Source: JACRCT01 sp049841135 (lineage in GTDB: Bacteria; Myxococcota; Myxococcia; Myxococcales; UBA5297). Taken from it: a DNA stretch of 64,000 nt. The notes under the pieces are model-generated. The model was given only the letters and a program-made list of their open reading frames with translations, was not told the DNA's origin and made no database searches. The stretch lies in assembly GCA_049841135.1 (NCBI GenBank), contig JASGHK010000002.1:186001-250000 (forward strand). Reading direction: 5' to 3'. Numbering within the stretch: the stretch's first letter is position 1; each line of letters begins with the position of its first letter. Shown here piece after piece: positions 18,983 to 29,053 of the stretch. The translations under genes were made by a program, and so were the position numbers.

Positions 18983-19948
18983 ATGCACCTCTGCCTGTTG
19001 CCACTGCTGAGCGCTCTCGTCCTCGCCGCCAGCGACGACGCGGTCACGGCGCGCGCCCGCGCCGACGTGGAGAGCGCGCTCGAGAAGGCCCGCGCAGGCA
19101 TCCCGGCGCCACGGCTGGCGCTCTCGGTCAAGCCGGCCGCTGGCCGTGGCTACGCGCTGGAGCAGGCCTCGTTCACGCTCGACCACCAGGAACTCCCCGC
19201 GCCGACGCTCGTCGGCGCGCAGGGCACCGTGAAGGTCTACGCCGCCGAGATCGCTCCCGGGCCGCACGTGCTGGTGGTGAAGATGCAGTACGCCGGCGAC
19301 TTCGGGCTGCTCAGCTACATGACCGGCTACAAGTTCAAGCTGCAGCAGAAGGTGGAGTTCGACACGCCGCGCGGCCTGGAGATCCAGCTGCTCGTCTCGC
19401 CCAAGCTCGACGACTCGAAGGAGTGGCAGCAGCGGCTGGGGCTCAAGGTCGAGCGCTCGCAGGAGATGCTGGCCGAGGTCGACGCGACCGAACCCGAGCC
19501 TCTGGCCCGGCCCAAGCTCGCGGCCGCCGAGCCCGCGCCGCCGCCGCCGCCCCCAGAAGAGGTCGTTGCCGACGCAGGACTCACCGCGCAGCCGGGCGCC
19601 ACCGGGACCGCCGTCGCGACCGCCCCCACCAAGGCCACTCCACCGAAGAAGGTCGGCGGTGCTCGCGCACAGCCCAAGGAGCCGGTCGCTGCGGCGCCCA
19701 CGGCCGTCGCCGTCGCTGCACCCGCGGCCGCACCCGAAGAGCCCGCCGAGCCGGCCTCGCCCGACGCCGCCACCGAGCCGCCGCAAGAGAAGATCGTCGC
19801 GGTGGAGTTGGCCCTCAAGCCGGAGCTGCCGCCGGAGCCCGCCCCCACCCTCCCGGAGCCCGAGGACAAGAAGGCCTACCTGTTCGGCGCAGCCGGCTTG
19901 CTGCTCGTCGGGGCGGTCGCTTTCGTGCTCTACCGGCGAAGAGGCTGA
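18983..19948 (+). CDS. Secreted, C-terminally membrane-anchored Pro/Ala-rich protein
   Basis: A 321-residue protein with a signal peptide (1-16, HLCLLPLLSALVLAAS), a globular N-terminal domain (~20-165, beta-rich: LVVKMQYAGDFGLLSYMTGY), a 110-residue Ala/Pro/Glu-rich segment (including PPPPPP), and a single C-terminal helix followed by YRRRG. This gives a periplasmic protein tethered to the inner membrane by its tail. Low-complexity linkers like this are common in myxobacterial envelope proteins. No catalytic motif is seen. Confidence 0.7.
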   Translation: MHLCLLPLLSALVLAASDDAVTARARADVESALEKARAGIPAPRLALSVKPAAGRGYALEQASFTLDHQELPAPTLVGAQGTVKVYAAEIAPGPHVLVVKMQYAGDFGLLSYMTGYKFKLQQKVEFDTPRGLEIQLLVSPKLDDSKEWQQRLGLKVERSQEMLAEVDATEPEPLARPKLAAAEPAPPPPPPEEVVADAGLTAQPGATGTAVATAPTKATPPKKVGGARAQPKEPVAAAPTAVAVAAPAAAPEEPAEPASPDAATEPPQEKIVAVELALKPELPPEPAPTLPEPEDKKAYLFGAAGLLLVGAVAFVLYRRRG

Positions 19949-20104
19949 TTCGGCTGGCTTTCGGCCTTCCAGCGCTCAAATCCCGAGAGAATGACCGGGG
20001 TTGACGCGATCTTGTGACGACCGTCACTCGATCGCCCGCAACGATCATATGGGTTGGAGCGGCCGAAGGGCCTTGGCGACGCCGTCGGAGGCCTCGGCCG
20101 CCGT

Positions 20105-20939
20105 TCAGCCGATGCCCAGGCCCACCCGCATCAGGATGGTGAACACGAAGCCCATCACGATGCCGATGGTCGCCGTGGACTCGTTCCCGTGGCCGTGGGT
20201 CTCCGGGATGATTCTCGTTCGAGGTGACGCCGATGAGCGAGCCGGCCGCCAGGGCCAGGCCGAACGGCAGCGCCCCGCCGACGTGCTGCGAGAAGAGGTA
20301 GCCGATGATGGCCGCGATGGGCACGGTGAGGCCGGTCGCGCCGGTGACGAGCATCGCTCGCCACGCCGGGACGCCGCCGGCGCGCAGCGGCGCCGACATC
20401 ACCACGCCTTCACAGATGTTCTGCAGCGCCACCGAGGACGCCACCAGCCAGCCCAGCGGCATGGTGTCGCCGCCCGCGAAGCTGGCCCCGATGGCGAAGC
20501 CCTCCGGCAGCCGGTGGAAGACGAGGGCGCCGCTGATGAGCACGCCCTGGCGCACGTGCGAGCTGGCCTCCCTCTCCGCCTTGTCGTGCTCCTCGTCGTG
20601 GAAGTGCGCGCCTTCCTTGAGGTGCTCGTGGTGTCCGCCGGCGTGCTCGTGCGGGATGAACTTGTCGACGGTGAAGAGGATGACGAAGCCGAAGGCGAAG
20701 CCCGCCAGCACCACCGCCAGCTTCACCGGGTCGAGGACGCCACCCGGCCGCACCTCCTCCAGCGCCTCCATGAGCAGGCCGATGGTCGCGGCGGAGAGCA
20801 TCAGCCCGGCGCCGAAGCCGAGGATGCCGTCGAACGCCCGACGCGGCAGCGACTTGACGAACCAGAACGGCAAGGTGCCGAGGCCGGTGCACAGGCCGGT
20901 GGCGGCCGAGATGGCGATGACGAGGAGCACGGCGCGCAT
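20105..20939 (-). CDS. ZIP-family metal transporter (one frameshift)
   Basis: About 277 residues with eight predicted helices. A His-rich cytoplasmic loop (HEHAGGHHEHLKEGAHFHDE) and FHRLPEGFAIG (TM4 metal site) are diagnostic of ZIP zinc/iron permeases. The frame breaks at 20210-20214, where the plus strand reads GATTC. Removing one base gives the family motif EIIPETHGHG and a natural stop at 20105, so a single insertion explains the break. It imports divalent metal (probably Zn2+) across the inner membrane. The gene is transcribed away from the tandem repeat array at 21220-21925, which lies upstream of its start. Confidence 0.85.
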
Positions 20940-21219
20940 TCATGCCAAGGAACGCCCGGCCGGGCAACCGACTTTCTCGATCCCCGCCACCCCTGGAACC
21001 CCGTCCGCCTCGCTCTCGCGTAGAGCGCTTTCTGCAAGGTTGCGCAAACGCACGGCAGTGAGGTTCACAGGCGGGATCCTGGCGGCGGTCTTCTACCGTG
21101 GCGTGGCCTCCCCTTCGTGCGACGGCGAGCCATGAGCTCCCCGGTCGCGGCGGTTGTGGGGTCTGCTCATACGGTTAGTCCATGCAGGCCGGCAAGCTCC
21201 AGCTGGTGGAGGAGCCGGC

Positions 21220-21925
21220 CAGAGGGAGGGACCTGCTACACGTGTAGCAGGTGCTCGGCGTGTAGCAGGTCTCCGGCTAATCGCGGCGAGGCGGATTTTC
21301 AGAGGGAGGGACCTGGCACACGTGGGACAGGTCCTCGGCGTGTGACAGGTCTCCGCCGGGCCGGCTCGGCGGAATTCCAGAGGGAGGGACCTGTCCCACG
21401 TGGGACAGGTCCTCGGCGTGTACCAGGTCTCGGGCGGGCGCGGCGGGGCGGATTTCCAGAGGGAGGGACCTGGCACACGTGGGACAGGTCCTCGGCGTGT
21501 GACAGGTCTCCGCCGGGCCGGCTCGGCGGAATTCGGAATTCAGAGGGAGAGACCTGTCCCACGTGGGACAGGTCCTCGGCGTGTACCAGGTCTCGGGCGG
21601 GCGCGGCGGGGCGGATTTCCAGAGGGAGAGACCTGCCACACGTGGGACAGGTCCTCGGCGTGTACCAGGTCTCGGGCGGACGCGGCGGGGCGGAATTCCA
21701 GAGGGAGAGACCTGTCCCACGTGGGACAGGTCCTCGGCGTGTACCAGGTCTCGGGCGGGCGCGGCGGGGCGGATTTCCAGAGGGAGAGACCTGTCCCACG
21801 TGGGACAGGTCCTCGGCGTGTACCAGGTCTCGGGCGGGCGCGGCGGGGCGGATTTCCAGAGGGAGAGACCTGCCCCACGTGGGACAGGTCCTCGGCGTGT
21901 ACCAGGTCTCGGGCGGACGCGGCGG
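21220..21925. repeat. Nine-copy ~79-bp tandem repeat with palindromic three-arm units
   Basis: Units begin at 21230, 21310, 21388, 21467, 21551, 21630, 21709, 21788 and 21867 (lengths 80, 78, 79, 84, 79, 79, 79, 79, then a truncated ~59). Each holds three related arms: A (GACCTGnnnCACG), directly followed by its complement B (CGTGnnnCAGGTC), then after CTCGG a third arm C (CGTGTnnCAGGTC). In units 3, 5, 7 and 8, A and B make a perfect 24-bp palindrome centred on CACGTG. In unit 1, A pairs perfectly with both B and C. A GC-rich spacer ending in CAGAGGGAGA separates units. 79 bp is not a multiple of three, so open frames across it are not a repeat protein. The array lies in the 1.2-kb gap (20940-22129) between the ZIP gene start and the acyltransferase stop. 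In the rest of that gap (20940-21219 and 21926-22129) I see no gene. Confidence 0.93.
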
Positions 21926-22129
21926 TATGTCAGAAGCGCTGACGGAGCTGCCGGCCTCCGCGCCGAGGCGCATTCGCCGAAATGAAGATCCGAAGCGCGC
22001 TATCGAGGCTACCAACCTGGCAGCGCGTGCGAGCCGAGGTCCTCATCGACGACTGCTGCATTGGAGAGCCGACCTCGCCTTCTTCACGCGGATGGTGGAA
22101 CAGGACGGACGGCCGGAATCCCGGCAGAG

Positions 22130-23233
22130 CTACGGCTGCGACAGCGACGGGGGCTTGGGTGACCCCGAGCGCAGGCGCGAGATCCCCGCGCGAAGCCACT
22201 CTCGCCCGTGGTCGTAGACCTGCGCGACGGCCCAGGTGAAGACGAACGTCAGGCCGATGAGCGCCGCGGTCAGCGCCCAGTAGAGCGGCCAGCCGGCGCT
22301 CTTGCCCCACAGCGTGTTGAAGCAGACCCCGAAGACGTTCTTGAAGAGCATCACCTCGTGGCCGAAGTACGCGGCGAGCGAGCTCGTCCCGAAGACCTCG
22401 AAGAAGCGCACCACCCAGCCCCGCTGCACGCTGGCGGGCAGGAGCCGCTCGGCGGCCAGCATCGCCAGGATGAGCCCGCTGACCACCACCACCCGCTGGG
22501 CATGATTCGCCGCCGCCCACCACGGCCAGGCCGAGCCCTCCATCATCCGCGCCGCGAAGAGCCAGATCGCCCCGCCGACCGCCGCGAGCGCCACCGTCGA
22601 GAGGGCCAGGATCTTCGCGCTGCTCCGGGCCGCCACGGCGCCGAGCGCGCCGCCCAGGAAGACGTAGCCAGCCCAGGGGAAGAGCGGGAACGGTGAGCCG
22701 ATATCGGTTCGGGTGTTGGTCATGAGCTGCCGTGCCAAGCCGCCCGCCGTGGCCCAGACCGCGGGAGTGCCGACGATGATGCCCAGGCCGATGGCCGCAC
22801 AGACGGCGCTCAGCAGCCTCGGCCAGCGCGCCAGCCCCACGAACACCGGCAGCGCCGCCAGGAGCGACAGCCCGATGCAGGGCAGGATGTCGATGCGCAA
22901 GAGCCACTTGGGCTCGAGCGTGATCGGGAACCAGAGCGAGATCATGTAGACGGCGACCAGCAGCACCTCGCCGATGCGCCGCAGGCTCTTGAGGGCCCGC
23001 CGCACCTGCCCGCCGCTCGCCGCTCCGCGGACCTGCACCAGCGCCAGCGCGAAGCCCGAGGTCAGGATGAACGAGGGCGCGACCAGCCCGTCGATCCAGT
23101 TGAGCCGCTGGTGCAGCGGGCTCCCCATCAACTCGGGGCGCAAGAGCGCGATGGTGTGCGTCTGCACCATCACCACGACGGCGAGGCCCTTGAGCCAGTC
23201 GAAGGCACGGATGCGTCCAGCGGCGACGGTCAT
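22130..23233 (-). CDS. DUF1624/heparan-alpha-glucosaminide N-acetyltransferase-like membrane acyltransferase
   Basis: A 367-residue polytopic protein with about ten helices. The N-terminal RIRAFDWLKGLAVVVMVQTH carries the conserved Arg/Asp/Lys and His pattern of the HGSNAT/DUF1624 acyltransferase group. FGTSSLAAYFGHEVMLF near the C-terminus is the second conserved helix. Such enzymes move acyl groups across the membrane onto sugars or polymers; the acceptor here is unknown. It ends about 200 bp from the tandem repeat array, which would lie in its 3' flank if transcription reads through. Confidence 0.78.
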   Translation of the reverse strand: MTVAAGRIRAFDWLKGLAVVVMVQTHTIALLRPELMGSPLHQRLNWIDGLVAPSFILTSGFALALVQVRGAASGGQVRRALKSLRRIGEVLLVAVYMISLWFPITLEPKWLLRIDILPCIGLSLLAALPVFVGLARWPRLLSAVCAAIGLGIIVGTPAVWATAGGLARQLMTNTRTDIGSPFPLFPWAGYVFLGGALGAVAARSSAKILALSTVALAAVGGAIWLFAARMMEGSAWPWWAAANHAQRVVVVSGLILAMLAAERLLPASVQRGWVVRFFEVFGTSSLAAYFGHEVMLFKNVFGVCFNTLWGKSAGWPLYWALTAALIGLTFVFTWAVAQVYDHGREWLRAGISRLRSGSPKPPSLSQP

Positions 23234-23289
23234 GGCGCACGGCTACCACACCGCCCCTGCGCCCGGCGAGCGCCCGTTTCAGGCGCCGT

Positions 23290-23967
23290 TCAGACGCCCG
23301 CGAAGGCCCTCGCGCGGCTCAGCGGGTGCTGCGTCCGTAGCCAGACCCTGGCGGCGACGAGGCGGTCCGCCGCAGGCCAGGTCGCCTTCGGCAGCCTCTG
23401 GTGCACCTTGCGCCGGGCAGCCAGCGCCCACAGCGCGGTGCCTAGGAAGGCCCAGATCGGCTGCCGGAGGGCCTCATACGCGAAGCAGACTCCCGCTCCG
23501 AAGGCGACGTGAGCCAAGTTGGAGTAGGCGTGCGTCTTCGCCGGGTAGTGGTGAGGCCAGGCGCCGAGCCGGAACGCGGGGTACATCAGCTCGTCGCCCA
23601 AGAGCCACACGAGGTTGCTGAAGGCGGCGACGCCGGCCGCGCTGGCGACGCCCGGGAAGGACTCGCGCGCCAGGCCCCACAGCCCGCCCCACGCCGCGCC
23701 GTAGGCGTAGTGCAGGACCTCGACCCCGGTGTCCCTGGCTCGCGCCGTCAGCGGCCCGCGGCGAAGCAACCCCTCGACCGTGCGCCGGACGACCGTCTGC
23801 AGGCCGTTCTCGCTCGCCTGCTGCTCGTCCGGCGGCTGGAAGACGCCCTTGGGCGACTGCGGCATCCACTTGCCGGTCGCGGCGAAGAACGCCGACTGCG
23901 CGCCCGCGCCGGCTGCCCCGGCCGCCAGCCCCCTTGCCAGTGCTCCGAGCGGTGTCACTTCGCGCAT
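23290..23967 (-). CDS. Membrane-associated hypothetical protein (YagU/DUF1440-like)
   Basis: ATG 23967 is preferred because a purine-rich AGGGGGAAA lies upstream and the residues before it are low-complexity Arg. The 225-residue product has Gly/Ala-rich helices (LARGLAAGAAGAGAQSAFFA; YAYGAAWGGLWGLARESF; AHVAFGAGVCFAYEAL), a pattern seen in YagU-type inner-membrane proteins. The assignment rests on overall pattern only. It is divergent from the chalcone-isomerase-like gene. Confidence 0.6.
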   Translation of the reverse strand: MREVTPLGALARGLAAGAAGAGAQSAFFAATGKWMPQSPKGVFQPPDEQQASENGLQTVVRRTVEGLLRRGPLTARARDTGVEVLHYAYGAAWGGLWGLARESFPGVASAAGVAAFSNLVWLLGDELMYPAFRLGAWPHHYPAKTHAYSNLAHVAFGAGVCFAYEALRQPIWAFLGTALWALAARRKVHQRLPKATWPAADRLVAARVWLRTQHPLSRARAFAGV

Positions 23968-24123
23968 TCTCGATTTCCCCCTCGCGTTCGATCTTCGGCG
24001 CCAGAGGATCGCCGGCAGCCTGCGCCCGCCGCACCGCCTGCCCTTGCCGGAGGCCCCCACCCCCGCCACGTTTGAGCGGTGCCCGAGCCGCGCGTCGGAC
24101 CGGGTGCCCTGAGGAAATCCTTC

Positions 24124-24786
24124 ATGAGCGCTCCGCGCCTCCTAGCCTCGCTCGCCGCTGCCCTCGGTCTGAGCGCCGCGACCTCCGCAGCCGCCGCCGA
24201 CTTCGTGGACCCGACGACGGGGACGCGCTTCGAGTCGGAGCCGACCGTCGACGGCACGGACTTCCGCTGCCTGGGCGCTGGCGGGCCTTCCTCCGGCGGC
24301 TACGCAGTCGCCTACTGCGTGGAGGCCGAGCAGGCCGAGGCCGTGGACACCCTCGTCAAGCTCGTCTACCCCAACCGCAGCGGCACCAACCTGGAGCGCG
24401 CGCTCAACACCGACCAGCACTTCTTCGACGCGCTCACCGAGGTGCCCGGCGACAAGCTGATCGTGCTGCACCTGGCTCGAGACACCTCCCAGCGCTCCCT
24501 CGCACAGGCCTTCGGGCAGGCGCTCGGCGGCCGTCTCGAGAAGAAGAAGCTCGAGCGCCTGCAGAGCCTGGTCGCCGCCAACGGAGCGCGCGGCGACACG
24601 GCGCTCATCTACACGCACGGCTCGCAGGTCACCGTGGACGTCGGAGGCGTGAGCAAGACCCTCGATGACGACGAGATCGCCGGGAAGGTCTTCGACACCT
24701 GGCTCGGGCCCCACAGCGTCAGCCCGGCGCTCAAGGCATCCATCGCGCACTCCGCCGCCGCCGAAGGGACGCCTGCCAGCGCCTGA
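24124..24786 (+). CDS. Secreted chalcone-isomerase-like domain protein
   Basis: A 220-residue protein with a Sec signal peptide (1-24, cleavage after AAAA). The mature part has the bacterial chalcone-isomerase-like layout: a beta strand with the start of the domain (YAVAYCVEAE), then LNTDQHFFDALTEVPGDKLIVLHLARDTS, then a C-terminal VFDTWLGPHSVSPALKASI segment. Bacterial members are mostly non-catalytic or fatty-acid-binding; the plant-type active-site residues are not evident. GAGGAAA precedes ATG 24124. Confidence 0.72.
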   Translation: MSAPRLLASLAAALGLSAATSAAAADFVDPTTGTRFESEPTVDGTDFRCLGAGGPSSGGYAVAYCVEAEQAEAVDTLVKLVYPNRSGTNLERALNTDQHFFDALTEVPGDKLIVLHLARDTSQRSLAQAFGQALGGRLEKKKLERLQSLVAANGARGDTALIYTHGSQVTVDVGGVSKTLDDDEIAGKVFDTWLGPHSVSPALKASIAHSAAAEGTPASA

Positions 24787-24869
24787 CTCGCCCACGGCGA
24801 CCCTCACCGAGGATCGGCAGGTCCATTCGTCCATGGCGTCCATCGCGTCCATCGCCACGGCGAGCGGCG

Positions 24870-26433
24870 CTACGGCCTGAGCCCGCGCCGCGCCGCGAAG
24901 TAGGCCGCGGTGCCGAAGCCGACGATGAGCCCGAAGGCCAAGACGCCGGCGAAGCTGACCCAGTCCGAGACCGACGCCGGAGACGCCAGCCGCTCGAAGG
25001 TGGGCCAGAGCGAGAAGCCCTTGCCTTCCTTGAGCGCCTTCAGGCCCGTCAGCGTCGCGCTCGAGACGGCCCCCAGCGCCACGCCGAAGAGGGTCGCCAC
25101 CAGGCCCCGCGCGAGCAGCCCCACCCGCGTCAGAGGCGAGCCCGTCGAGGCCTCCGGCTGCTCCAGGCTCTCGGGGAGCTCGCGCGTGCCGATGGGGACG
25201 AAGCGCTGCAGCATCGCCAGGCCGGGGAGGCCGCAGACCACCGTAAACAGGAAGAAGTCGCGCCAGCCGACCGCGTCCGCCAGCGCCCCGGCGATGGGTC
25301 CGGCGATGGTCCGGCCCAGCGCGAAGACGCTCGAGAAGAGCGCGTACTGCGTGGCGCTGAACCGCTTCTGGGTCAGGCGGATGAGCAGCACGCTGAAGGC
25401 GCCGGTGCCCATGCCGGACATCCCTGCCTCGAACGCCATCGCCGCGTACATCAGCGGGCGGTTCACACCCGTGCTCGCCACCAGCGAGTAGCCCAGCCCG
25501 GCGCAGGACTGCAGCAGGCCGAAGAGCCACAGCGCCCGGCCTACCCCCAAGCCCGTCGTCAGGTAACCGCCGACGAAGGTGCCGACGATGGTGAAGAAGA
25601 CGACCACGGTCGTGCTGGCGATGCCGACGTCCATCTCGCCGTAGCCGGCCTCCAGCAGGAACGGGCGCACGAGCGAGATCGCGAGGTTGTCGGCGAACTT
25701 GTAGAGCACCAGGAAGGCCACGATTCTCCATGGCCCGCGGCTTCTGGAAGAAGCCGGTGAACGGCTCCCAGACCGCTTCGCGCAAGGTCCCGGGCGGCGG
25801 CGCCTGGACCTCGGGCTCGGGCGCGAAGATGGCGACCGGGGCGAGCAGCACGAACAGCGCTGCCAGCGCCACCAGCGTCGGCCCCCAGCCGATGGTGCCG
25901 GCCCCGAGCTTGATCCCCGCGAAGCTGATGGCGCCGCCGGCCACGAGCATGCCGATTCGGTACATCGCGGTCCGCGCACCGACCGCGATGCCCTGCTCCT
26001 CGGGCCGCAGCGTGTCGACGGTGTAGGCGTCGATGGCGATGTCCTGCGTCGCCGAGGCGAAGACGAACAGGAACGTGAGCGCGCCGACGACGCCGACCGA
26101 GGGCGCGCTGGCCTGAGCCGCCAGCGCCAGGGTCGAGCCGAGGAGCGCGAGCTGCCCGAGCAGGATCCACCCGCGCTTTCGACCCAGCCTGGGGACGCCG
26201 AACCGGTCCAGGAGCGGGGACCACAGGAACTTGAACGCGTAGGGGGCCTGGGCCAGGGTCAGGAGGCCGATGGTCTTGATGTCGACGCCCGACTTCTGCA
26301 TCCAGCTGGGGATGACGTAGGCGAAGATGCCGTAGGGCAGCCCGGACGAGAGCGACAGCAGCGCGACCGCGCCGATGCGCCAGCTCTTGAGCGCGGCCCT
26401 CAGGCTCTGGGCGGTGGAGGTCTTGGTCGCCAA
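24870..26433 (-). CDS. ampG: AmpG-family muropeptide MFS permease (one frameshift)
   Basis: About 520 residues with 12-14 helices. The N-terminal SGLPYGIFAYVIPSWMQ, IGLLTLAQAPYAFKFLWSPL and RLGRKRGWILL are characteristic AmpG signatures. AmpG imports anhydromuropeptides (GlcNAc-anhMurNAc peptides) from the periplasm for wall recycling. The frame changes at 25722-25726, where the plus strand reads GATTC. Removing one base restores RAMEIVAFLVLYKFAD. The start is TTG 26433 with CGAGGAA just upstream. The pseudo-cyclase gene ends 20 bp before the TTG, so the two are probably co-transcribed. No beta-lactamase or ampD is adjacent. Confidence 0.85.
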
Positions 26434-26453
26434 GGTTCCTCGGGGGTAGTCCG

Positions 26454-28949
26454 CTACGCCGACGGCGGTTCGTAGACGCCCTCCCACTCCTCGCCGGGCG
26501 GGTCGTCCAGGTAGATGCGGCAGCGGTCGACGTACATCGCGGTGGGGCCGTCGGCGGGGCGCTCCTTCGCCAGCGCGGCGAAGGCGTCCAGGGCCTTGGC
26601 GAACTCGCGCTTGCGGAAGGCGATGACCGCCTCCTCGAAGCGCTGGAAGTAGGCGGCGTCGGCCTCGGTCTGGCCCTTCTTCTCGGCGACGAAGCTCGAT
26701 GGCGCGCATCGGCCGCGGCCGCGCCGGGTCGCGCAACAGGTCGAGGTCGCGGGCGGCGATCACCTCGCGGACCGCCTCGAAGGTGCTCTCGGAGACCAGC
26801 ACCTGGGTGTGCAGGTCGAAGGTGGCCCGCGCCAGGCGCTCGGCGCGGGCCATGGCCTGGCCGATGACCGCGAAGCGCGGCTGGAAGGTCCCGCGGCCGT
26901 GCAGGTAGCCGACCACCAGGTCGCCGCTGCACAGGCCCACCGAGACCGACAGGTCCACCTTGTGCTCCTCACGCCAGGCCGCGGTCCGCTCGGTGAGCAG
27001 CTCCTGGATGCGCAGCGCGCAGCGGGCGGCGTCGACGGCGTGCTTGGGGTTGGGCAGCGGGGCGCCCCAGAAGGCGACCACCTGCGGCCCGGCCACCGAG
27101 TCGATCTGCCCCTTGAACGCCGCCACGGCCTCCGCCACGTCGCCCAGGTACTCGTCGGCGAGGGCGATGAGCGCCTTGGGCTCGAGGTCGGCGGCCAGCG
27201 CCCAGCCGTGCAGCTCGACCACCATCGCGGTGATGTCCTTGCGCTCGCTCTGGGCCGAGAGGTGGTGGGGGCGGCGCAGCAGCTGCTCGACCAGCGTGGG
27301 CAGCGCGTAGCGGCCCAGCACGTCGCGGATGTGGCGCACCGCCTGCCGCTCGTCGGCGGTGTTGACCGCGGTCGCCGCCGCCAGCGCCAGCCCGAAGGCG
27401 AGCATCGGCACCACCGCGGAGACCCACAGCCCGGACTGGTACGCCCGCCAGACCCAGGTCGTGTAGGCCGCGCCCACCAGCGCCGCGACGAACAGCTCCA
27501 GCACCAGCGTCCGGGTCGGCTTGGTGCCGCGGGTGAAGAGCAGCGAGACGAACGCGCCCAACAGCGCCATGGTGAACGCCACCGCCGCGTCCTGGTCGGC
27601 GCTGGCGCGCACCACGCCGTCGCCGCGCAGCAGGTTGTCGAGCGCGGTGGCCCAGGGCGAGGCGCGCAGCCCTCCCCGGGTCAGCGGCGTGTCGGGGCGG
27701 TCGCAGGCGCCGGCCTCGAAGGAGAGGAAGACCACCTTGTCCTTGAGCCGGGACTCCAGCTTCTCGTCCAGGCTCTTGCCCTCGGCGCGGCGCACGGCGC
27801 TGCGCACGACGGAGAGCACCGGCACCACCGGGTAGGGCGACTCGGGCGTGCCGTCCTTCTCGGCCCGGCCGTAGTACCGCAGGCGGGTGATGCCCCAGGC
27901 GTCGACCGGCGCGCGCAGCCTGCCCACCCGCAGGCGGTCGGCCTCGAACGAGGCCTCGGCCTTGCCGCCCTCGAGCGCGAGCGCGGCGGCCAGCGCCAGG
28001 GACGGGTAGTAGCGCCCCTCGTGGCGCCACAGGTGGCGCACGCCGCGGACCACGCCGTCCTGGTCGCGCTCGAGGCGCAGGTTGCCGAAGCCGGCCGAGC
28101 TCGCCGCCAGCTCCACCACCGGCGGCTGCAGGTTCTGGAAGGTCTTGAGCTCGTGGCTCGCGCCCCCGCCGAAGGAGAGCGCGTTGCGCTCGGCGAAGAG
28201 CACGTCCACGGTCACGCGGTCGAGCGTCTCCTCGGCCCTAGCTCGCGCAGGGTCGGCTCCCGCCCGGCGAAGGAGACCTTGAGCCGCTCGAGGTCCTTCT
28301 GGGCCACGGCGCGGTCGCGGTAGCCGCCCAGCCACACCTCGACGCGCTCGCCGGTGGTGAGCAGGTACGGCCGCGCGCCGCCCGCGAGCAGCGGGCCCGC
28401 CGCCAGCAGCGCCGCGCCGCGGGTGGCGTAGGTGCCCTGCAGCACGGCCCAGCGGCCCGGCTCGAGGATGCCCTCCTCGGGCGCCTCGGCGAAGGAGAAG
28501 CCGGCGACCACCCCGCCGGCGGCGTCGAAGGACTGGGCCAGCCGGGCGTCGTCGCTGGCGATGCGCGAGGCGTCGGGGAACGAGGTGTCGAGGACCACCA
28601 GGCGGGCGCCCAGCGCGCGCAGCTCCTGGACGAGCTTGCCCAGGTACGCGCGCGGCCAGGGCCAGCCGCCGGCGGTCTCTCGCGCGCGCTTCACGCTCGC
28701 CTCGTCGATCGTCACCAGGACGATCTCCGGGCCGACGAGCTTGCGGTCGGCCTCCCGGCGGATGAGCGCGTCGACGAAGGCGGTCTCCAGCCGGTCGATG
28801 GCGCCGATGGCCGAGGCGCCGCCGGCGCGCTCCGGGCCGTCGGGGTCGGGGGACGGGCGCAGCCGGACCACCGTGGCGGCGAGGGCGCCGACGACGAAGG
28901 CGACGAGGAGGCTGGTGGCGAGCTTGCGCGCCAGGGAGAAGCGTCCCAC
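26454..28949 (-). CDS. CHASE2-domain class III nucleotidyl cyclase homologue, catalytically degenerate (two frameshifts)
   Basis: About 831 residues from GTG 28949. An N-terminal helix is followed by a CHASE2 sensor (VTIDEASVKRARETAGGWPWPR, LVVLDTSFPDAS), then three membrane helices and a class III cyclase fold. The catalytic pattern is eroded. The first metal Asp is Glu (VVELHGW for FADIRGF), the second Asp is Pro (GPQVVAFWGAP for GDAIMA), and IGQAMARAERL replaces IGDTVNxAARL. A short helical tail follows. Frame breaks lie at about 28234-28238 (missing base in CCCC) and 26691-26697 (GAAGCTC for GAGCTC). Their signs cancel and the total length is divisible by three. It is likely a membrane sensor without cyclase activity. 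Confidence 0.8.
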
Positions 28950-29053
28950 GGGGCGGCAGTCTAGCCGCGGGAGCGGCCCAGGCCAATCGGCCTGCAACGA
29001 CAGGCCTTTTTGCTACACTTCCTGGGCAAATCGAGGCCGTCCCTGGAGGAGAC

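Noticed and set aside
21200..21925. Long open frames on both strands across the repeat array, encoding repetitive Arg/Gly/Thr peptides
   Set aside because: The unit is 78-84 bp, mostly 79, so the frame rotates every unit. Open frames exist in several frames because the GC-rich unit lacks stops. No ribosome site or signal supports a protein.
21220..21925. CRISPR array
   Set aside because: The repeats are contiguous and nearly the same throughout. There are no unique spacers of constant length and no cas genes nearby.
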